From Pantoea septica (GTDB lineage: Bacteria > Pseudomonadota > Gammaproteobacteria > Enterobacterales > Enterobacteriaceae), in the NCBI RefSeq assembly GCF_002095575.1, contig NZ_MLJJ01000010.1, forward strand, positions 59,624-123,623: a stretch of DNA of 64,000 nucleotides, given 5' to 3'. The position numbers were made by a program, and so were the translations under genes. Positions 21,886 through 32,333 of this stretch are shown piece by piece. Below the pieces are notes generated by a model. That model was not told where the DNA came from. It saw only the letters and a program-made list of their open reading frames with translations, and did not search any database. Numbering within the stretch: position 1 is the stretch's first letter; the number at the start of each line of letters is the position of its first letter.

Positions 21886-23118
21886 GTGAAGACGTATTTA
21901 GTAGGCGGCGCCGTTCGCGATGCGCTGTTAAAACTGCCGGTTAAAGACCGGGACTGGGTGGTGGTCGGCGCGACGCCGGAGGCGATGCTGGCGCAGGGCT
22001 TTCAGCAGGTCGGCCGCGATTTTCCGGTCTTTCTGCATCCGCAAAGCCGTGAAGAATACGCGCTGGCGCGCACCGAACGGAAAAGCGGCAACGGCTACAC
22101 CGGCTTCGTCACCTGGTCCGCGCCCGACGTGACGCTGGAGCAGGATCTGCAACGCCGCGATCTGACCATCAACGCCATCGCGCAGCGGGAAAACGGCGAG
22201 CTGATCGATCCCTTTCACGGCGAGCGCGATCTGCAGGCGCGTCTGCTGCGCCACGTTTCCGACGCCTTTAACGAAGATCCGCTGCGCGTGCTGCGCGTGG
22301 CGCGCTTCGCGGCGCGTTTCGCCCACCTTAATTTTCGCATCGCCGACGAGACCCAGGCGCTGATGCGCCAGATGGCGGCCAGCGGCGAGCTGAGCCACCT
22401 GACCGCCGAGCGCGTCTGGAAAGAGACGGAGAAGGCGCTGGCCTCACGCAATCCGCAGGTCTTTTTCCAGACGCTGCGCGACTGCGGCGCGCTTGAGGTT
22501 CTGTTTCCCGAGCTCGACAGGCTGTTCGGCATTCCCGCGCCGGCGAAGTGGCATCCGGAGATCGACACCGGCGTGCATACCCTGATGACGCTGACGATGG
22601 CGGCGTCGCTGTCGGACGAGATCGATGTGCGTTTCGCCACGCTGTTTCACGACGTCGGCAAAGCGCTGACGCCGCCGGAGAAGTGGCCGAGCCATCACGG
22701 CCACGGCGCCGCGGGCGTGCCGCTGGTAGAGGCGCTCTGCCAGCGCCTGCGCGTGCCCAACGCCATTCGCGATCTGGCGCTGATCGTCACGGAGTTTCAT
22801 GACGTGGTGCATACCATCGAACGTCAGTCGGCCGACGCCTTAGTGGCACTGTTCGACCGCATCGACGCCTGGCGCAAGCCGCATCGGGTGGAGCAAATCG
22901 CGCTGACCAGCGAAGCGGACGCGCGCGGCCGCGCTGGCATGGAAAGCATGCCCTATCCGCAGGGCGACTACCTGCGTCAGGCGTTCGCGCTGGCGCAGTC
23001 GGTGCCGACCAAAGCGGTTATCGAGGCGGGTTTCAAAGGGGCGGACGTGCGAGAGGAGCTGACGCGGCGTCGTATCGCCGCCGTGGCGCAGGGCATTGCG
23101 GAGATGCGGCCAGCCTGA
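21886..23118 (+). CDS. cca: Multifunctional CCA tRNA nucleotidyltransferase
   Basis: Cca adds or repairs the CCA end of tRNAs. The 410 residues start with GTG, as does the E. coli gene, giving [19 protein letters not shown]. The metal-binding DRDW and the NINAIA segment of the polymerase beta fold are present, and a C-terminal HD phosphohydrolase domain shows LFHDVGKAL and HHGHG, so it is the gamma-proteobacterial multifunctional form. Confidence 0.97.
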   Translation: MKTYLVGGAVRDALLKLPVKDRDWVVVGATPEAMLAQGFQQVGRDFPVFLHPQSREEYALARTERKSGNGYTGFVTWSAPDVTLEQDLQRRDLTINAIAQRENGELIDPFHGERDLQARLLRHVSDAFNEDPLRVLRVARFAARFAHLNFRIADETQALMRQMAASGELSHLTAERVWKETEKALASRNPQVFFQTLRDCGALEVLFPELDRLFGIPAPAKWHPEIDTGVHTLMTLTMAASLSDEIDVRFATLFHDVGKALTPPEKWPSHHGHGAAGVPLVEALCQRLRVPNAIRDLALIVTEFHDVVHTIERQSADALVALFDRIDAWRKPHRVEQIALTSEADARGRAGMESMPYPQGDYLRQAFALAQSVPTKAVIEAGFKGADVREELTRRRIAAVAQGIAEMRPA

Positions 23119-23136
23119 TTGCCGGCCGCGCAGACG

Positions 23137-23955
23137 TTACATAAAGATGGCGTAGACCGCTGCCGCGACGATAAAGCGGTAGATGGCGAACGAGACGAAC
23201 GAGATACGCTTGATCAGCTCAAGGAAGGCTTTAATCGCAATCAGCGCCACGACGAAGGCGGTCACGAAGCCGACGGCAAACATCGGCAGATCGTTCATCG
23301 TCAGGAAACCGATGCTTTTATAGAGATCGAGGCCGGTGGCGCCCATCATCATCGGCACGGCGAGGATAAAAGAGAACTCCGACGCCGCATAGCGGCTGAC
23401 GCCCATCAGCATGCCGCCGGAAATGGTGGCGCCGGAGCGAGAGAAGCCCGGCCAGAGCGCGAGGCACTGGAAGCAGCCGATCATAAAGGCCTGGCGATAG
23501 GTGATATCGTCAATGCCTACGGCTTTCGGCTGCTTCGGCTTCAGGTATTCCGCCACCAGCAGCAACACGCCGCCGACCACTAGCGCGTACATTACGTTGA
23601 TTGGGTTAAACAGCGTTTTGATCTGGTCATGCAGCAGCAGCCCGATGACCACAGCCGGGATCATCCCTAGCAGGATATGGATCAGCGTCAGATGGCCGCG
23701 ACCTACTCCTTCATGCTTCACCTGGCCGAAGTGAATGCCGATTAAGCCAAAGAGACGACGCCAGAACATCACCACCACGGCAAGAATGGACCCGAGCTGG
23801 ATGACCACCTCAAAGGTTTCCGCTTTGTCGCCTTCGAAACCCAGCAGGTGGCCGACAATAATCATGTGCCCCGTGGAGGAGACCGGCAGAAACTCCGTCA
23901 GCCCCTCCACGATGCCCAGGATTGCAGCCACCCAAAGCTGATGAATATCTGCCAT
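23137..23955 (-). CDS. uppP: Undecaprenyl-diphosphate phosphatase
   Basis: UppP (BacA) removes a phosphate from undecaprenyl diphosphate at the inner membrane, recycling the carrier for peptidoglycan and O-antigen, and gives bacitracin tolerance when abundant. The 272 residues have about eight membrane helices and both signatures, [15 protein letters not shown] and [14 protein letters not shown]. The ATG at 23955 follows AAGGA by 7 bases; a GTG one codon earlier is possible. Confidence 0.97.
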   Translation of the reverse strand: MADIHQLWVAAILGIVEGLTEFLPVSSTGHMIIVGHLLGFEGDKAETFEVVIQLGSILAVVVMFWRRLFGLIGIHFGQVKHEGVGRGHLTLIHILLGMIPAVVIGLLLHDQIKTLFNPINVMYALVVGGVLLLVAEYLKPKQPKAVGIDDITYRQAFMIGCFQCLALWPGFSRSGATISGGMLMGVSRYAASEFSFILAVPMMMGATGLDLYKSIGFLTMNDLPMFAVGFVTAFVVALIAIKAFLELIKRISFVSFAIYRFIVAAAVYAIFM

Positions 23956-24149
23956 CACATTTTCCTTATATCCGTTTCAAACCCATTAAAAAGGCGGTCG
24001 CGAGTCTGCTTCCGCCTGAAATTTTGCCATCGCCTGCCTGAGGGAAACCTTAAGGCTTTCGGCGGCCTGTGCGTTTCACAACGCAACGGCGCCCGAAATG
24101 ACAGACAATAATTTGGTTTGGTTTCATTGTGATGGCAATCACAACGTAT

Positions 24150-24509
24150 TCATTTAGGAATAGTCCCGCGCTCGATGCGCACGCCCACCTGGTTTGCCTG
24201 CGCCACCGCGCCCGGTTTGGCGACTTTAATGCGCACGCCAGGCGTGCTGAAACGGGTCATCAGCAGGTCCGCGATTTCTTCCGCTACCCGCTCCACCAGC
24301 GCGAAGCGCGTGCCGCTCAGGTGCGCGAGGATCGCCTCAGAGACGTCGGCGTAGCTCAGGCAGTCGTTTACATCGTCGCTGCGCGCCGCCAGCCGGTTGT
24401 CCCACGCCATTTCGACATCGAGCACCAGCTTCTGCTGAATGCCCTGTTCCCAGTCGTAAACGCCAATGGTGGTGTACACCGTGAGTTGTTCGATAAAAAC
24501 GATATCCAT
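24150..24509 (-). CDS. folB: Dihydroneopterin aldolase
   Basis: FolB converts dihydroneopterin to hydroxymethyl-dihydropterin in folate synthesis. The 119 residues match E. coli (122). The N-terminus MDIVFIEQLTVYTTIGVYDW with the substrate-binding YDWE and the later DDVNDCLSYADVSEAI are typical. It is divergent from plsY, with a TATAAT-like element at 24555-24560 in the gap. Confidence 0.96.
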   Translation of the reverse strand: MDIVFIEQLTVYTTIGVYDWEQGIQQKLVLDVEMAWDNRLAARSDDVNDCLSYADVSEAILAHLSGTRFALVERVAEEIADLLMTRFSTPGVRIKVAKPGAVAQANQVGVRIERGTIPK

Positions 24510-24617
24510 GATGACAGTCTCTGTTTTTGGCTAAGCCGGATACCACTTCCGGCGTATAATGCGTATTATCCACGGTTCACGAAGACAAAACGACCCTAAA
24601 GGAAACGGTACGGTAAT

Positions 24618-25232
24618 ATGAGTGCTATCGCGCCTGGTATGATTTTTTTCGCGTATCTTTGCGGTTCGATTTCGAGCGCCATTCTGGTCTGCAAAATCGC
24701 CGGACTGCCCGATCCGCGTACTCAGGGTTCAGGCAATCCTGGCGCGACCAACGTGTTGCGCATCGGCGGCAAAGCCGCTGCGGCCTGCGTTTTGATTTTC
24801 GATATTCTCAAAGGCATGGTGCCGGTCTGGCTGGCCTATCTGCTGCATCTCGCGCCGCTTTATCTTGGCCTTACCGCTATCGCGGCCTGTCTCGGCCATA
24901 TTTATCCGGTCTTTTTTCGCTTTCGCGGCGGCAAAGGCGTCGCCACCGCGCTGGGCGCCATCGCGCCGATCGGCTGGGATTTAACCGGGCTGATGACCGG
25001 CACCTGGCTGCTGACGGTGCTGCTGAGCGGCTATTCGTCGCTGGGCGCCATCGTCAGCGCGCTGATCGCGCCTTTTTACGTCTGGTGGTTTAAGCCGCAG
25101 TTCACCTTTCCGGTATCGATGCTGTCATGCCTGATTTTGCTGCGTCATCACGACAATATTCAGCGGCTGTGGCGCGGGCAGGAGAGTAAAATCTGGAAGC
25201 GCAAGAGAGCGCGCGAAGAAGAGAAGAAATAA
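24618..25232 (+). CDS. plsY: Glycerol-3-phosphate acyltransferase PlsY
   Basis: PlsY transfers an acyl group from acyl-phosphate to glycerol-3-phosphate at the inner membrane, the first step in phospholipid synthesis. The 204 residues have about five membrane helices and the conserved loops [16 protein letters not shown] and [14 protein letters not shown]. The C-terminus is strongly basic ([14 protein letters not shown]). A strong terminator follows at once. Confidence 0.96.
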   Translation: MSAIAPGMIFFAYLCGSISSAILVCKIAGLPDPRTQGSGNPGATNVLRIGGKAAAACVLIFDILKGMVPVWLAYLLHLAPLYLGLTAIAACLGHIYPVFFRFRGGKGVATALGAIAPIGWDLTGLMTGTWLLTVLLSGYSSLGAIVSALIAPFYVWWFKPQFTFPVSMLSCLILLRHHDNIQRLWRGQESKIWKRKRAREEEKK

Positions 25233-25254
25233 AGCCGGCGATGCCGGCTTTTTT
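25233..25254 (+). terminator. Terminator between plsY and tsaD
   Basis: AGCCGGC-GAT-GCCGGCT followed by TTTTTT immediately after the plsY stop; the convergent tsaD stop is 4 bp further. Confidence 0.9.
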
Positions 25255-25257
25255 ACG

Positions 25258-26271
25258 TCAGATAGCCGGCAGTTCCGCCAGCGGCCAGCGCGGCCGCACG
25301 CTGACGCCCAGCCCGCCGCGCGTGCCGCCCTTCAGACGCACCATGCCCGCATAGGCGATCATCGCGCCGTTGTCGGTGCAGAACTCAGGACGGGCATAGA
25401 AGACCTCTCCGCCGCGCGCCTGCATCATCTGCGCCATCCGTTCGCGCAGCGTGCGGTTGGCGCTGACGCCGCCCGCGATCACCAGCCGCTTAAAGCCGGT
25501 TTGCTCCAGCGCGCGCTTGCACTTGATCATCAGGGTATCGACCACCGCATCCTCGAAGGCGCGGGCGATATCGGCGCGCGTTTGCGCGTCGTCCGCATTC
25601 TCGCGAATGGTATTGGCGGCAAAGGTCTTCAGGCCGGAAAAGCTGAAGTCGAGTCCGGGACGATCGGTCATCGGGCGCGGGAAGGTAAAACGTCCCGCCA
25701 TGCCTTGCTGCGCCATTTTCGACAGCATCGGTCCGCCGGGATAGTCGAGCCCCAGCAGCTTGGCGGTTTTGTCGAAGGCTTCCCCTGCGGCGTCGTCGAT
25801 AGACTCGCCCAGCAGCGCGTATTCGCCGATGCCGGTGACGCTAATCAGCTGGGTATGGCCGCCCGACACCAGCAGCGCCACGAACGGGAACTGCGGCGGA
25901 TTCTCTTCCAGCATCGGCGCCAGCAGATGCCCTTCCATATGGTGTACCGGAACCGCAGGCACCTTCCATGCGAAGGCGAGCGAGCGGCCGATAGTGGCGC
26001 CGACCAGCAGCGCGCCGACCAGGCCGGGCCCCGCCGTATAGGCGACGGCGTCGATCTGCTGCGGCTGCAGGTTCGCCTGTTTCAGCGCCGCCTGTATCAG
26101 CGGCACGGTTTTGCGCACGTGATCGCGCGACGCCAGTTCCGGCACCACGCCGCCGTAATCGGCGTGCAGTTTCACCTGGCTGTAAAGCTGATTGGCGAGC
26201 AGGCCCGCTTCGTCATCATAGATTGCGATGCCGGTTTCATCGCAGGATGTTTCAATACCCAGAATTCGCAT
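25258..26271 (-). CDS. tsaD: tRNA N6-adenosine threonylcarbamoyltransferase TsaD
   Basis: TsaD transfers threonylcarbamoyl to A37 of tRNAs that read ANN codons, with TsaB and TsaE. The 337 residues match the family. The N-terminus [20 protein letters not shown], the metal-binding [11 protein letters not shown] and the segments [10 protein letters not shown] and [16 protein letters not shown] are diagnostic. It is divergent from rpsU, as in E. coli. Confidence 0.98.
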   Translation of the reverse strand: MRILGIETSCDETGIAIYDDEAGLLANQLYSQVKLHADYGGVVPELASRDHVRKTVPLIQAALKQANLQPQQIDAVAYTAGPGLVGALLVGATIGRSLAFAWKVPAVPVHHMEGHLLAPMLEENPPQFPFVALLVSGGHTQLISVTGIGEYALLGESIDDAAGEAFDKTAKLLGLDYPGGPMLSKMAQQGMAGRFTFPRPMTDRPGLDFSFSGLKTFAANTIRENADDAQTRADIARAFEDAVVDTLMIKCKRALEQTGFKRLVIAGGVSANRTLRERMAQMMQARGGEVFYARPEFCTDNGAMIAYAGMVRLKGGTRGGLGVSVRPRWPLAELPAI

Positions 26272-26450
26272 AGCGCTTACCCCTTACTTGCGGCGCGCAG
26301 TGTAGCATAGCCACGCCTGCGTTCGTCGACGCTTTCGCTGCAAAAAGTGATTTCGTGGCGCGCAAAGAGTGCGCTATACTCCGCACCCTTGAAATAAACC
26401 GGCAGCCGCATCGGCAAACGCTCCTGTTGGTTCTTAATTGTCCATGGTGC

Positions 26451-26480
26451 TTTACAAACCGACTCGCGTTGGAGTAAAAT
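26451..26480 (+). promoter_or_regulatory. Promoter of the rpsU-dnaG-rpoD operon
   Basis: TTTACA (26451-26456) and TAAAAT (26475-26480) with an 18-bp spacer form a good sigma-70 promoter about 70 bp before rpsU. A second possible -10 (TATACT, 26375-26380) lies upstream with a weak -35, which fits the tandem promoters known in E. coli. No clear LexA box was seen here. Confidence 0.65.
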
Positions 26481-26495
26481 GCTGCACCATTTTGA

Positions 26496-26768
<273 letters not shown>

Positions 26769-26824
26769 GTTCTTCCGGAGGTTCGCCTCCACCGCGTGTT
26801 AAACGCAGACAGAGTCAAGTAAGA

Positions 26825-26857
26825 GGCCGTGCTTTCCGAAAGGAAGCGCGGCTTGTT
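26825..26857 (+). terminator. Internal terminator between rpsU and dnaG
   Basis: GCCGTGCTTTCC-GAAA-GGAAGCGCGGC is followed by TTGTTGCC. The same partial terminator (T1) is known in E. coli, where it lowers dnaG expression relative to rpsU. Confidence 0.8.
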
Positions 26858-26886
26858 GCCGTTTATGAGCTTAAAAACTGGGGCTT

Positions 26887-28632
26887 ATGGCTGGAAGAAT
26901 ACCGCGCGTTTTTATCAATGATCTACTTGCCCGCACGGATATCGTGGATCTTATCGATGCCCGCGTTAAGCTGAAAAAGCAGGGTAAGAACTTCCACGCG
27001 TGTTGTCCCTTCCATAATGAGAAAACCCCCTCTTTCACAGTAAATGGCGAGAAGCAGTTTTATCACTGTTTCGGCTGTGGCGCGCACGGCAACGCTATCG
27101 ACTTTTTGATGAATTACGATCGGCTGGAATTTGTCGAGAGCATCGAAGAGCTGGCGACGCAGCATGGTCTGGAAGTGCCCTACGAAGCGGGCAGCGGTCC
27201 GAGCCAGATGGAGCGCCATCAGCGCCAGAGCCTTTATCAGCTGATGGAAAACCTTAACGGGTTTTATCAGCAGAGTCTGACGCAGACCCATGCGCGCGCG
27301 GCGCGCGACTATCTCAGCAACCGCGGCTTAAGCGCCGAGGTCATTGAGCATTTCGCTATCGGCTTCGCACCGCCGGGCTGGGATAACGTTTTAAAGCGCT
27401 TCGGCGGCAATAAAGACGATCGCGAGTCCCTGATGGAAGCCGGTATGCTGGTTTCCAACGACAAGGGCCGCACCTATGACCGCTTTCGCGAGCGCGTCAT
27501 GTTTCCGATCCGCGACAAGCGCGGACGCGTAATTGGTTTCGGCGGCCGCGTGCTGGGCAACGATACGCCCAAGTACCTGAATTCGCCGGAAACGCCGATT
27601 TTCCATAAGGGCCGCCAGCTTTACGGCCTCTATGAAGCGCAAAAGAATCATCCGCAGCCTGCCCGCCTGTTAGTGGTGGAAGGCTATATGGACGTGGTGG
27701 CGCTGGCGCAGTTCGGCATCGATTATGCCGTGGCGTCGCTGGGCACCTCCACGACGGCGGAGCATATCCAGCTGCTGTTCCGCAGCACCGATACCGTGAT
27801 CTGCTGTTACGACGGCGACCGCGCGGGTCGGGAAGCCGCCTGGCGCGCGCTGGAAACCGCATTGCCTTACATGAATGACGGACGTCAGCTACGCTTTATG
27901 TTTTTGCCGGACGGCGAAGATCCGGACACGCTGGTGCGCAAAGAGGGGAAAGAGGCATTTGAAGCCCGTATGGAGCAGGCGATGCCGCTCTCCTCTTTCC
28001 TGTTCGACTCGCTGCTGCCGCAGGTCGATCTGAGCACGCGCGACGGCAAAGCGCGCCTGAGCACGCTGGCGCTGCCGCTGATTAGCCAGATCCCCGGCGA
28101 GACGCTGCGTATCTATATGCGTCAGGAACTGGGTAATAAACTCGGCATTCTTGACGATAACCAGTTAGAGAAGCTGATGCCGAAGGTGGCGCCCAGCGGC
28201 GCGGCGCCGACAGCGCCGCCGCTAAAGCGCACCACGATGCGCGTACTGGTGGCGCTGCTGGTGCAAAACCCGCAGCTGGCGACGCTGGTGCCGACGCTTG
28301 AAGGGCTGTCGCAGGTAAAAATGGCGGGCTTGCCGCTGTTTGCTGAATTAGTCAGCCGCTGTACCGAGAATCCTGGATTGACTACCGGACAGCTACTAGA
28401 GTTATATCGCGGCACAAATTTTAGTCAGACGCTTGAAACCTTAGCCACGTGGAACCACATGATAGTGGATGAGGAAGTTGAAGCGGTGTTTCATGATTCG
28501 CTGGCGAGCATTTACGACGCCGCGCTTGAACAGCGTCTGGAAGAGCTGATCGCTCGCGATCGCACCCAGGGTTTAAGCGCGGAAGAGCGCCGTGAATTCT
28601 GGACATTAAGCCAGGCGCTGGCGAAAAAGTAG
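26887..28632 (+). CDS. dnaG: DNA primase
   Basis: DnaG makes the RNA primers for replication. The 581 residues match E. coli (581). The N-terminal zinc site reads CPFHNEKTPSF ... FHCFGCGAHGNA-like (YHCFGCGAHGNAID), the Toprim core shows LVVVEGYMDVVAL and CYDGDRAGREAAWRAL, and the C-terminal DnaB-binding helicase-interaction domain is complete. It is the middle gene of rpsU-dnaG-rpoD. Confidence 0.98.
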   Translation: MAGRIPRVFINDLLARTDIVDLIDARVKLKKQGKNFHACCPFHNEKTPSFTVNGEKQFYHCFGCGAHGNAIDFLMNYDRLEFVESIEELATQHGLEVPYEAGSGPSQMERHQRQSLYQLMENLNGFYQQSLTQTHARAARDYLSNRGLSAEVIEHFAIGFAPPGWDNVLKRFGGNKDDRESLMEAGMLVSNDKGRTYDRFRERVMFPIRDKRGRVIGFGGRVLGNDTPKYLNSPETPIFHKGRQLYGLYEAQKNHPQPARLLVVEGYMDVVALAQFGIDYAVASLGTSTTAEHIQLLFRSTDTVICCYDGDRAGREAAWRALETALPYMNDGRQLRFMFLPDGEDPDTLVRKEGKEAFEARMEQAMPLSSFLFDSLLPQVDLSTRDGKARLSTLALPLISQIPGETLRIYMRQELGNKLGILDDNQLEKLMPKVAPSGAAPTAPPLKRTTMRVLVALLVQNPQLATLVPTLEGLSQVKMAGLPLFAELVSRCTENPGLTTGQLLELYRGTNFSQTLETLATWNHMIVDEEVEAVFHDSLASIYDAALEQRLEELIARDRTQGLSAEERREFWTLSQALAKK

Positions 28633-29186
28633 AATTTCACTGGGTCAGAATGTTGCGCGTAGCGAAAGGCGCATCTCTGACCCATTCGTTTCTGGGGCAA
28701 TGCGCCGCAAGCCGAGGCTAAGCGACGCGATAAGCCAAGCCGGAGACGTGACGAATTTGGCATTACGCAGCGCGCGCTGTTAGCACGACTGGGGCGAAGA
28801 AGCTGGCCAGTTCAGAGCGCGCTGGCAGGGCCCGTCGGCGGTAAAGCCAGATAGTCCAGCACAGACTCTTAGCGGGCAAGGCGAGAAAGCCTACCGTTCA
28901 GAGCGCAAGGTAGCAGGGCCGTCGGCGGTGAAGTCAGTTTCATCACCGCCAGCGCGCAGCACCCGGAGCGTACTGAAGTACGTGAGGAGTGCGAGCACTG
29001 CCGGGGATGAAAATGGCGAATAAGCCAGGCCCGAAAAATATTCAAAGCGGCTTAAGTGCCGATATATGAGGGGCAAAAGCCCTGGCCGCGACGAAGGCAG
29101 CGGCAATAACACAACGCCTTCACTGTTATAGTTGGCTCGCTGCCGACCGACACCAATCTAATTAACAGAAGTGTGGATACCGTCTT
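28633..29186 (+). repeat. dnaG-rpoD gap with several short repeats, no gene
   Basis: This 554-bp stretch holds no convincing reading frame. It begins with a long stem-loop whose outer arms are TGGGTCAGA (28641-28649) and TCTGACCCA (28676-28684). A 41-bp direct repeat follows, at 28810-28850 and 28896-28937, sharing GTTCAGAGCGC and GTCGGCGGT. Then comes CGTAC-TGAA-GTACG (28969-28982) followed by GTGAGGAGTGCGAGCACTGC, which resembles palindromic intergenic repeats common in enteric genomes. In E. coli this gap is much shorter. Confidence 0.7.
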
Positions 29187-31031
29187 ATGGAGCAAAACCC
29201 GCAGTCACAGCTTAAGCTGCTTGTCACCCGTGGTAAGGAGCAAGGCTATCTGACCTATGCTGAGGTCAATGACCATCTGCCGGAAGATATCGTCGACTCC
29301 GATCAGATCGAAGACATCATCCAGATGATTAACGATATGGGTATTCAGGTGGTGGAAGAAGCCCCTGACGCCGACGATCTGATGCTGAACGAAAACAGCG
29401 CCGATACTGACGAAGATGCCGCGGAAGCCGCCGCTCAGGTGTTATCCAGCGTAGAATCTGAAATTGGCCGCACCACCGACCCGGTGCGCATGTATATGCG
29501 CGAAATGGGTACCGTTGAGCTGCTGACGCGCGAAGGCGAAATCGACATCGCCAAGCGCATCGAAGACGGTATCAACCAGGTACAGTGTTCCGTTGCGGAA
29601 TATCCGGAAGCCATTACCTATTTGCTGGAGCAGTACGACAAAGTCGAAGCGGGCGAATCTCGCCTCTCCGACCTGATCACCGGCTTCGTGGATCCAAACG
29701 CTGAAGAAGATCTGGCGCCTACCGCCACCCACGTCGGCTCTGAGCTGTCTGAAGAAGACCGCGACGACGACGAAGATGAAGACGAAGAGAGCGAAGACGA
29801 CAGCTCCGACGACGATAACTCGATCGATCCGGAACTGGCGCGCGAGAAATTCGTCGAGCTGCGCACGCAGTATGAAACGACCCGCCTTGTTATCAAGAGC
29901 AAAGGTCGCAGCCATGCTGACGCAGTGAAAGAGATTCAGAACCTTTCTGACGTCTTTAAGCAGTTCCGCCTGGTGCCGAAGCAGTTCGACTACCTGGTGA
30001 ACAACATGCGCGAGATGATGGAGCGCGTGCGTACGCAAGAGCGCATCATCATGAAGCTGTGCGTTGAACTGTGCAAAATGCCGAAGAAAAACTTCATCAC
30101 GCTGTTTACCGGCAACGAGACCAGCGAGAGCTGGTTCAAAGCGGCGCTGGCCATGAATAAACCCTGGTCAGAAAAGCTGAAAGAAGTTGAAGAAGATGTG
30201 ATGCGCTGCCTGCAGAAACTGCATCAGATCGAAGAAGAGACCGGCCTGACCATCGAGCAGGTAAAAGATATCAACCGTCGCATGTCTATCGGCGAAGCGA
30301 AAGCGCGTCGTGCGAAGAAAGAGATGGTGGAAGCAAACCTGCGTCTGGTGATTTCAATCGCGAAAAAATATACCAACCGTGGTCTGCAGTTTCTCGATCT
30401 GATTCAGGAAGGCAACATCGGCCTGATGAAAGCGGTTGATAAGTTCGAGTACCGTCGTGGTTACAAGTTCTCGACCTATGCGACATGGTGGATCCGTCAG
30501 GCGATCACCCGCTCTATCGCCGACCAGGCGCGTACCATCCGTATTCCGGTGCATATGATTGAGACCATCAACAAGCTCAACCGTATTTCGCGCCAGATGC
30601 TGCAGGAGATGGGCCGCGAGCCGACGCCGGAAGAGCTGGCCGAGCGCATGCTGATGCCGGAAGACAAGATCCGCAAAGTGCTGAAAATCGCTAAAGAGCC
30701 TATCTCGATGGAGACGCCGATTGGCGACGACGAAGATTCGCATCTGGGCGACTTTATCGAGGACACCACGCTGGAGCTGCCGCTCGACTCTGCGACCTCC
30801 GAGAGCCTGCGTTCAGCCACCCATGACGTGCTGGCGGGCCTGACCGCGCGCGAAGCGAAAGTGCTGCGCATGCGTTTCGGCATCGATATGAACACCGACC
30901 ATACTCTGGAAGAGGTGGGCAAACAGTTCGACGTTACGCGTGAACGTATTCGTCAGATTGAGGCGAAAGCGCTGCGTAAGCTGCGTCACCCAAGCCGTTC
31001 GGAAGTGCTGCGCAGCTTCCTGGACGACTAA
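29187..31031 (+). CDS. rpoD: RNA polymerase sigma-70 factor RpoD
   Basis: RpoD is the housekeeping sigma factor. The 614 residues (613 in E. coli) show region 1.1 at the N-terminus, the acidic non-conserved insert ([15 protein letters not shown]), region 2 with [20 protein letters not shown] and [20 protein letters not shown], and region 4.2 with [20 protein letters not shown]. It is the last gene of the macromolecular synthesis operon and ends at a strong terminator. Confidence 0.99.
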   Translation: MEQNPQSQLKLLVTRGKEQGYLTYAEVNDHLPEDIVDSDQIEDIIQMINDMGIQVVEEAPDADDLMLNENSADTDEDAAEAAAQVLSSVESEIGRTTDPVRMYMREMGTVELLTREGEIDIAKRIEDGINQVQCSVAEYPEAITYLLEQYDKVEAGESRLSDLITGFVDPNAEEDLAPTATHVGSELSEEDRDDDEDEDEESEDDSSDDDNSIDPELAREKFVELRTQYETTRLVIKSKGRSHADAVKEIQNLSDVFKQFRLVPKQFDYLVNNMREMMERVRTQERIIMKLCVELCKMPKKNFITLFTGNETSESWFKAALAMNKPWSEKLKEVEEDVMRCLQKLHQIEEETGLTIEQVKDINRRMSIGEAKARRAKKEMVEANLRLVISIAKKYTNRGLQFLDLIQEGNIGLMKAVDKFEYRRGYKFSTYATWWIRQAITRSIADQARTIRIPVHMIETINKLNRISRQMLQEMGREPTPEELAERMLMPEDKIRKVLKIAKEPISMETPIGDDEDSHLGDFIEDTTLELPLDSATSESLRSATHDVLAGLTAREAKVLRMRFGIDMNTDHTLEEVGKQFDVTRERIRQIEAKALRKLRHPSRSEVLRSFLDD

Positions 31032-31050
31032 TTGCGTTAGCGTTAAAAAA

Positions 31051-31074
31051 ACCCCGGCTCGCCGGGGTTTTTTA
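31051..31074 (+). terminator. Terminator after rpoD
   Basis: ACCCCGGC-TC-GCCGGGGT followed by TTTTTTA, 20 bp after the rpoD stop. Confidence 0.92.
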
Positions 31075-31095
31075 TTGCCCTTTTTTCGCCGCCTG

Positions 31096-31614
31096 CTATT
31101 TCACGCCCTGCTGCAGCGCATCATAGAGCTGCCGGTATGCCTCGACGATCTCATCGAGCGAGGCGCGATTCAGCCCGCTGGGATTCGGCAGCACCCAGAC
31201 CTGCGTCTTGCCCATAAAAATGCCCTGTAAGCCCCACTCCACCTTGCGCTGATTGAAGGCGCGCTTGAAGGCGTCTTTGCCCAGGATCGCCAGCACCCGC
31301 GGCTGATAGTTAAGCACCTTGTCGGTCAGGCGCGCGCCGCCGTCGCGCAGCTCCTCGGCCGCCAGCTGGTTCGCCTGCACGGTGGGACGCTCTACCAGCA
31401 TGGTGATGCCGCAGCCGGTCTCCAGCAGACGCTGCTCCTCTTCAGGCCGGAGCTGCTCCCGGGTAAAGCCAGCCAGATAGAGCACCTTCCAGAAGCGGTT
31501 GCCGGGATGCGCGAAGTGATAGCCGGTGTGCGCCGTCGAGTGGCCGGGATTAATCCCGCAGAACAGCACCTCCAGGCCGGGCGCGATAATATCGCTGATG
31601 TTGTGCTCGCTCAT
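31096..31614 (-). CDS. mug: G/U mismatch-specific DNA glycosylase Mug
   Basis: Mug removes uracil and ethenocytosine opposite guanine. The 172 residues carry the two active-site motifs, GINPGHSTAHTGYHFAHPGN and LPNPSGLNR, as in E. coli Mug (168). The start ATG overlaps the stop of the TetR-type gene (ATGA at 31611-31614), so here mug is translationally coupled to a regulator gene, unlike E. coli. Confidence 0.96.
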   Translation of the reverse strand: MSEHNISDIIAPGLEVLFCGINPGHSTAHTGYHFAHPGNRFWKVLYLAGFTREQLRPEEEQRLLETGCGITMLVERPTVQANQLAAEELRDGGARLTDKVLNYQPRVLAILGKDAFKRAFNQRKVEWGLQGIFMGKTQVWVLPNPSGLNRASLDEIVEAYRQLYDALQQGVK

Positions 31615-32201
31615 GCCGCCTGCTCCAGTCCGGTACGACGCTTCAGCGCCTCGCGGCTGCGCGCCAGCATGGCCGCAGAGAGCGCCTTATCCGGACAGGC
31701 GCGCGCCAGCGCCAGCGCGCCGACCATTTCAGCCAGCAGACTGCTGGCGAGCGCCTCGGCGTCGCGCTGCCCCAGCTCAGCAAGCAGCTCGCCCAACCGC
31801 TGCAGCATCGACGTTACGCCCTGAGTAAAGATCGCCTTCGCCTCTTCCGGCAGATGCCCCACCTCGCTGACCAGCGCGGGCACCGGGCAGCCCTCGGCGC
31901 GACAGTCGCGATGCGTCTCCGACAGGTAGTAGTCGATCAGCGCGCCCAGCCGCGCGGCCGGATCCGCGCCCTGCCACAGCGGCGCCATACGCTGCGTCGA
32001 GTCGGTGAACATTTCGGCGATAACCGCCTGCACCAGCGCCTCGCGCGAGTCGAAATGCGCATAGAAGCCGCCGTGCGTCAGCCCGACGCGCTTCATCAGC
32101 GCCGCTACGCCGATGCTTTCCGTGCCGCATTCGCGCATAACCCGCGCCGCCTCCTCCAGAATGCGCTGCCGCGTGCGCGCCTTATGGCTCTGTTTATCCA
32201 T
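31611..32201 (-). CDS. TetR/AcrR-family regulator
   Basis: A 196-residue TetR-type repressor. The N-terminal helix-turn-helix (RQRILEEAARVMRECG ... GLTHGGFYAHFDSREALV, residues about 10-55) is typical, and the C-terminal ligand domain has SETHRDCRAEGCPVPALVSE. It is divergent from a short-chain dehydrogenase gene, with inverted repeats between them, so it most likely represses that gene and itself. Its stop overlaps the mug start. Confidence 0.92.
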   Translation of the reverse strand: MDKQSHKARTRQRILEEAARVMRECGTESIGVAALMKRVGLTHGGFYAHFDSREALVQAVIAEMFTDSTQRMAPLWQGADPAARLGALIDYYLSETHRDCRAEGCPVPALVSEVGHLPEEAKAIFTQGVTSMLQRLGELLAELGQRDAEALASSLLAEMVGALALARACPDKALSAAMLARSREALKRRTGLEQAA

Positions 32202-32240
32202 CGCTCTTTTCCCGCTGATAGTTTCTGCTGTTCATAGTAA

Positions 32241-32318
32241 TTATTACGACCATCATATTCCAGCTTGACGATACATATGACGGTAGTCATATTAACTACA
32301 AATATGACAACCATCATA
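32241..32318. promoter_or_regulatory. Three operator-like inverted repeats in the TetR/SDR gap
   Basis: ATATGAC-GGTA-GTCATAT (32275-32292) is a perfect inverted repeat. TATGA-CAACCA-TCATA (32303-32318) repeats it, and a half-site CATCATAT (32251-32258) lies towards the regulator gene. Spacing and symmetry suit binding by the divergently encoded TetR protein. Confidence 0.7.
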
Positions 32319-32333
32319 CAACAGAGGTTTACC

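Noticed and set aside
28633..29186. Possible small genes in the dnaG-rpoD gap
   Set aside because: Frames here are short, lack ribosome sites and run through repeats and hairpins.
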